From assembly GCA_013396915.1 (NCBI GenBank), contig VWZL01000187.1:261-64260 (forward strand): a stretch of DNA of 64,000 nucleotides, given 5' to 3'. The stretch is from Stercorarius parasiticus (taxonomy: Eukaryota; Chordata; Aves; Charadriiformes; Stercorariidae). Position 1 is the first letter of the stretch, and each line of letters opens with the position of its first letter. Shown here piece by piece: positions 59,539 through 64,000 of the stretch. The translations under genes and the position numbers were made by a program. The notes under the pieces are model-generated. The model was not told the origin of the DNA and searched no databases. It worked only from the letters and a program-made list of their open reading frames with translations.

Positions 59539-62500
59539 TGAGGATGACTCAAAATGGTTTAGTAAAGGTCTCAAAGCTCTTGCGGACAGGAAGTAGTAGA
59601 TGAGCGTAAGCTCACTACACTGTCTTAGAGCAAAGCCTTTCCTTTAATTAATTTATTACTAATATAAAATTGTCCTAATCTGTAGGAAGCAATCAAATAT
59701 GCTAAAGCCAATTAATCCTAATCTAAGGTAAATACACACATCTCTTCCCAATACGGAAGTATCTTATTCTGCATAAAGCAAATAAACCTATCTGTGGGCT
59801 GTGCGCAAGGGATCTGGCTCACAGACCTTTGCCCACAGTGCACCATGTGGCTCTTGCACCTCTGCAAATTCCTGCCTGCCTCAGCTCCCGCTGCCGACCA
59901 GATGGGCTGGTGCTGGGCATCACTGTTACCCATGACACACTCAGCTGCTGTCTGTGCTATTCCCTTAAATAAGCTTGGCTGGTTTGTTTCACCGCTCACT
60001 CTGATCTAAGACCAACTACGTGAATGAAGATTATATCAGAGACCCTGTCATCCATCAGCTGCTAGCATTGGACCACTCAAATTTTTTTCCATTTGTGAAG
60101 GAGGTGTACATAAAATGTGCAACTCCTGTCACGGAAGCTTGTGGATGCTAAAAACTGATGCGAGTTCAAAATGGGACCAGACGCATTCACAGAAGGAAAA
60201 AATGCCACCGTTGCACACAAAGACACTGCCGCCTTTTCAGGAAATCCTTGATCTGCAAATTGAGCTTGCTGGAGAAGTAATCTGGAGAGGAATCACTACA
60301 GGCTTGTCCAGGTCTTCTCTTCCTCAGGCCTTAGCTCCCTACCAGACAGGGTGCGGGGGAAGATGGACCACACTTAAGCTTAAGGACTCACAAAAAAGCT
60401 AGTGCCACAGATACATTGGCATTTCTCCCTAGAAATCTTCACAGAAGGTAAAATCCCACAGGCAGAGGGACAGCTGCAGGGCAAAGAGCAAGGCTGCCCA
60501 ACTCCTCCTCCCAACCCAAGGGCTCCCATGTAGAAATGCTCCTGGGGTTTGCAAATAGCTTGAAATCACCTGTGGGGACAGGTAGTGACTGGTCATCTTG
60601 AGGTGAAGCTTCCCCCACCACGTGCTTCATCTGGAGAACCCAGGCAGCATTGGTAACTTCAACCACCCTGTACTGAGAGAGCTGGGACCGGCAACGAGGG
60701 CACTGGTGAGCATCACTGGTGTAAAATTCAAAGCTGCCTGCCCTGTGGCAGGTGAAATGAGCCTCTGCTTGATAATAAACAGGGCCATGAGAAGTAGCAG
60801 CCTGAGAATCTGCGATTTCTGTGATCCTTTGAGCAAAATACCAGTTTATCATCCAAAAGCTGCCCTTTATGTCATCGCTGGCACCCCAGATTCTGAGCAG
60901 TGGGGTCAGTGTGTGGGCAGGGAAGGCCCCAGATGTGGCCTAGTGGCATTTGAGCTCAGGGGCTCAAGTGTCTAGAAAAAGCCTGATAAGAGCCAGGAAT
61001 TCAAGTGGTCCTAAAATAGTGATAAGGGCAGCTGGGGACTGCCTCATTTGGACACAGGGGCTGGGGCAGTGGGGCTTGGTATGCAAGGAGGTGGCACCTG
61101 CCCCACGCACTCAGTGTCACATTTCACTCCTGAGGAGACTCACATGGTGCTGCGACTCAAACGCACCACAGAGACCATCCTTTGCCTGCCCTACTCGGAG
61201 CTGCAAGAGGAAAGGGGTCATTTTCCCAGGCAGTCCCCAGAGTTTGAACTCCATGGAACCCCTGGGTGATGAGGAGTGGCCCTGCCTGCCAAGCCACGCA
61301 TGCTGGACTGCTTTGCCCGGTCCAGATGCTTGCTGGCCGTGTTTCTTACTGCTTCCTAGAATGCCAGGCAGCCCGTCAAATTGTGTGGCATGTGCCCTGT
61401 GCTTCCAATGCAAAAGCGTTGCTGTCAGAATGTCATCCAAGAGGTCACCAAGCTTGGCCACTGAGGTAGGACCCCAGAAGCTCCACAGCCCTCCCCAGCT
61501 CCCTCTGGGACATCTCATGTCCCATGGTGGGGCACAGCTCTACCTGCTGCCCTTCCAAGTTCCCAGGCCTCAGCCTTTACCTCCCTGGGTGAAGTTTTGG
61601 AGACACAGGCAGCCATAGCATCCTCGTCATGGGTTGCTACTGTGCTGGCCTGGTTTAGGGAACATCACAGGGAGAGGGGAAGAGATGGTTTTCATAAGTT
61701 TCCATGTCTCACAGGACTCTGTGGTGGTGCATATCATCGTCCTGTCCACAGGCAATCTCCTGGAGTCTGGACTGAAGCGTCTGACCCAAAGCCAGTGCAG
61801 ACGTTGGCGTCAGATCAAGGTGTAAATTCAGTGGCAGATCAAAGTTAGGTTTCAGCTCCAAAAACTGGAGCAGTGACTGGAGAGTCTCTCATGGTTTGCC
61901 TTTCTTATGCCAGATGAGTTTTGCTCTTACCAGAGGTTGTGACCCAATTTCTATTTCAGTGACCACGTCCCGCAGTGACCGAAGGTGATCCAAAAAAGGC
62001 CCCTGAGCTTTCCTGAGCTCTTTTACTGGGTCATCGGAGATATCTTGATCTATGGGCCCCAGCATGAGATAAAGCATGCTGCTTTCTGGGGTGAGCTAGA
62101 GACTGCAAGAGACAGGCATGAGCTGGCACCCGGGAGGAGCGTGCTAGATAAGCTCAGTGCCAAAGTGGCAGCCAGCTGCTGCGTGGTCATGTGACTATGG
62201 CTTTTTGGAGGCTATTTTTTAACCTCTAAGTAAACCATGTCCCAACCTTGCTCTCCCTTTTTTTCTTGTGAAAAATCTCCCTCCACATTTTTGAAGTTGT
62301 TTAATGGCTTTCAGTCTCAGCCTGGACTCACTTTGGAGGAAAAAGCAAGCAGGTGCTCACATCAAGCAGTTGTAGCCAACAGAGATGTGTTCCCTCTGGA
62401 TATTGTTGCAAAGCCCCCTGTGTTGGTGGCAGATGCTCTTTGGGGTGCACAGGGCTAACGTCCGATTAGTTCAGTCTTAACTCCAGGCTTCAAACAAACG

Positions 62501-64000
62501 TGGTGAGCAGATACCTTCCAGAAGATGCCTCCAGCAAGAAGCACTGTGGCCTCCCTGTCATCCATCTGGGGACTTCGACATTTCCCTCTCCATATCTGCC
62601 CTCCCTGGGAGATCGCTGATGATCTGCCTCAGGCACAGGCAGCTGCGTCTTATGCAAGTGCCTCTGCACAGCCCTCTCCTTGGGGTGCCTGTCGGCACAG
62701 AGTTTAGTCTAAGCCAGACTTCTCCTCTGGGCGGGCCTGGGGGAAGGCAGCGGAAACCCCCATTTCCCTTCTTGCAAATGCAAGAGGAACATGGGAGTCC
62801 CAGCTCTGCAGGGGTGGTTGAAAGCCTGGCAAAGAGTCTATTGAGTTGAAGTGCCTGTTTCATATCCAGTGCAAATGCAATGTAAACATGCTGAAAATCC
62901 TCTGGTAGCAATCCTCTCCCTGAACTCACGCAGACTTATTGGGAAACCAGCTGCAGACAGTTCCCCAGACTTCTTTCTGCTCCTGGCCCGCTATGTTTCC
63001 ATGCTATGTCTCTGTACCCTGCAGTGGCCTTCAAGAGCAAAGTGAAACAAGGGCTGAACCTAGCAGTAGAAAGCTTTGCTATCTCCGCAGAAGGGTAGGA
63101 AACTGAGCGTGGCTGGGGAGTAGGCTCCAAAAGCCAGAACTGGAGCACCCAGGAATTTCAGACTGAATGGCCTTAACCTTGCCCAATGCTGAGCTGATGG
63201 GAATAGTCCCTCTGCTTTGCCCGATGGCAGGACTGTGATGGTGAAACAGGGGATCTGAGGCAGGGTCTTGGAGCTCCGCCTGTGGTAGGTGGCACATTAC
63301 AGGACTCAGTGGGGCCTTTCCCTGCCTGGCTCGGAGCATCCGCTGACCCTGCATGGGGAGGCAGGAGGGCATGCGTGGGGTCTGTGCTGGCTACCGATCA
63401 CATGGAGGTGGCATGCTGTGAGTGCTGCCAGCTTCAGGGCTGAAGTCCCAGGTTTATTCTGAGAAGAGCTGCTGTGCAGGGCGGTGAGCTCTGTACACAT
63501 GCCTCTGCAGCCCTGGAGCACAAAGTCAACACAACCTCCCTGCCAGGCCTTAGGCTGCAGCTGAAGAAAGGAGCCACCATACTCCCATGTCCCTTCCAGG
63601 TGGCTGGGGGTTCCCTTATGTGAAGAAGCCTTCCCTGGCTTCCTGCTGGAATGCGGCCAGGGCTTGGCAGGTGCTCAATGGCCTCTCAGGTAGCCTCAGG
63701 ACATAGCGCAGTGAGTCCACGTCAGAGTACTTGTGCCCTGCCAGGCTGGCATGGCTCAACAGAGACTATGTAACACCAGCCACCCCCAGAGGGGCTAAAC
63801 CCGAGACTGAGCCTCTTACTTCACCTCTTCCTCCAGAGATAGGTAGGGAGTTTGGGGAAACATCTGGTGGCTGGTTTCGTGGTAGTCCTGCAAGGCCAAG
63901 AGCTGCCAAAGTCTCGCTCCTGCTGTTTTACCTTTTGCTGCCAGGCTGGGGCTGTTTAATTAAGCCACAGTTATTTACCATGCCCGCTGGTCCTTGTGCT
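59539..64000. other. Intergenic DNA to window end, no gene recognised
   Basis: About 4.5 kb of mostly GC-rich sequence. An AT-rich patch at 59640-59740 has several TAATTA-type motifs, and another small one is near 63948-63980. The 222-aa frame at 60950-61618 has no recognisable domain and overlaps frames on both strands. By synteny TNKS may lie further right, but none of it is visible here. Confidence 0.55.

Noticed and set aside
59314..59596. Lys/Arg/Glu-rich and Phe/Ser/Leu-rich frames
   Set aside because: They are translations of the purine microsatellite, not genes.
60950..61618. 222-aa plus-strand frame
   Set aside because: No recognisable domain and overlapping frames on both strands; composition looks like translated GC-rich non-coding DNA.
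1..64000. CRISPR arrays, phage, toxin-antitoxin or operon-like systems
   Set aside because: The window is spliced vertebrate DNA with CR1 LINEs. No evenly spaced direct repeats, ribosome binding sites or bacterial gene clusters are present.
1..64000. Endogenous retrovirus or LTR pair
   Set aside because: I saw no paired long terminal repeats, primer-binding site or retroviral reading frame; only CR1 LINE pieces were supported.

Overview
This is a window of vertebrate nuclear DNA, most likely from a bird. The avian call rests on four copies or fragments of CR1 (chicken repeat 1) LINE, three of them carrying the diagnostic ATTCTATG-type tail next to the conserved 3' end. No mammalian Alu or L1 sequence was seen, and the two genes are split and arranged as in the known ERI1 - PPP1R3B neighbourhood (human 8p23.1; MFHAS1 and TNKS lie further out and are not in this window). 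There are no operons, CRISPR arrays or other prokaryotic features.

Layout. (1) 1-9974, plus strand: ERI1, the 3'-5' exoribonuclease of histone mRNA and small-RNA decay. The window opens in the last bases of exon 1. Six further coding exons splice cleanly into 312 codons plus a stop, with all DEDDh catalytic residues present. (2) 9975 to about 13.7 kb: AT-rich 3' UTR and flank with several AATAAA signals. (3) About 13.7-42.8 kb: GC-richer intergenic DNA with no recognisable gene and one CR1 at 32.65-32.92 kb. (4) 42.8-49.5 kb, minus strand: PPP1R3B, the hepatic glycogen-targeting subunit of protein phosphatase 1. It has a 2.6-kb 3' UTR, an intact single-exon 286-aa CDS, a roughly 3-kb 5' intron and a CpG-island promoter at 48.84-49.52 kb. 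(5) 49.5-64 kb: intergenic DNA upstream of PPP1R3B holding three CR1 pieces, a 192-bp almost pure purine tract and scattered AT-rich islands.

The two genes converge (ERI1 rightward, PPP1R3B leftward) across about 30 kb. Nothing suggests a shared pathway: ERI1 acts on RNA, PPP1R3B on glycogen synthase and phosphorylase dephosphorylation. Most open frames outside these genes look like chance ORFs. I found no convincing new biological system. The points worth a second look are structural or regulatory: a tail-to-tail CR1 pair, a potential triplex-forming purine tract, a hairpin in ERI1 intron 5, alternative poly(A) sites, the PPP1R3B promoter, and a few AT-rich candidate conserved elements.
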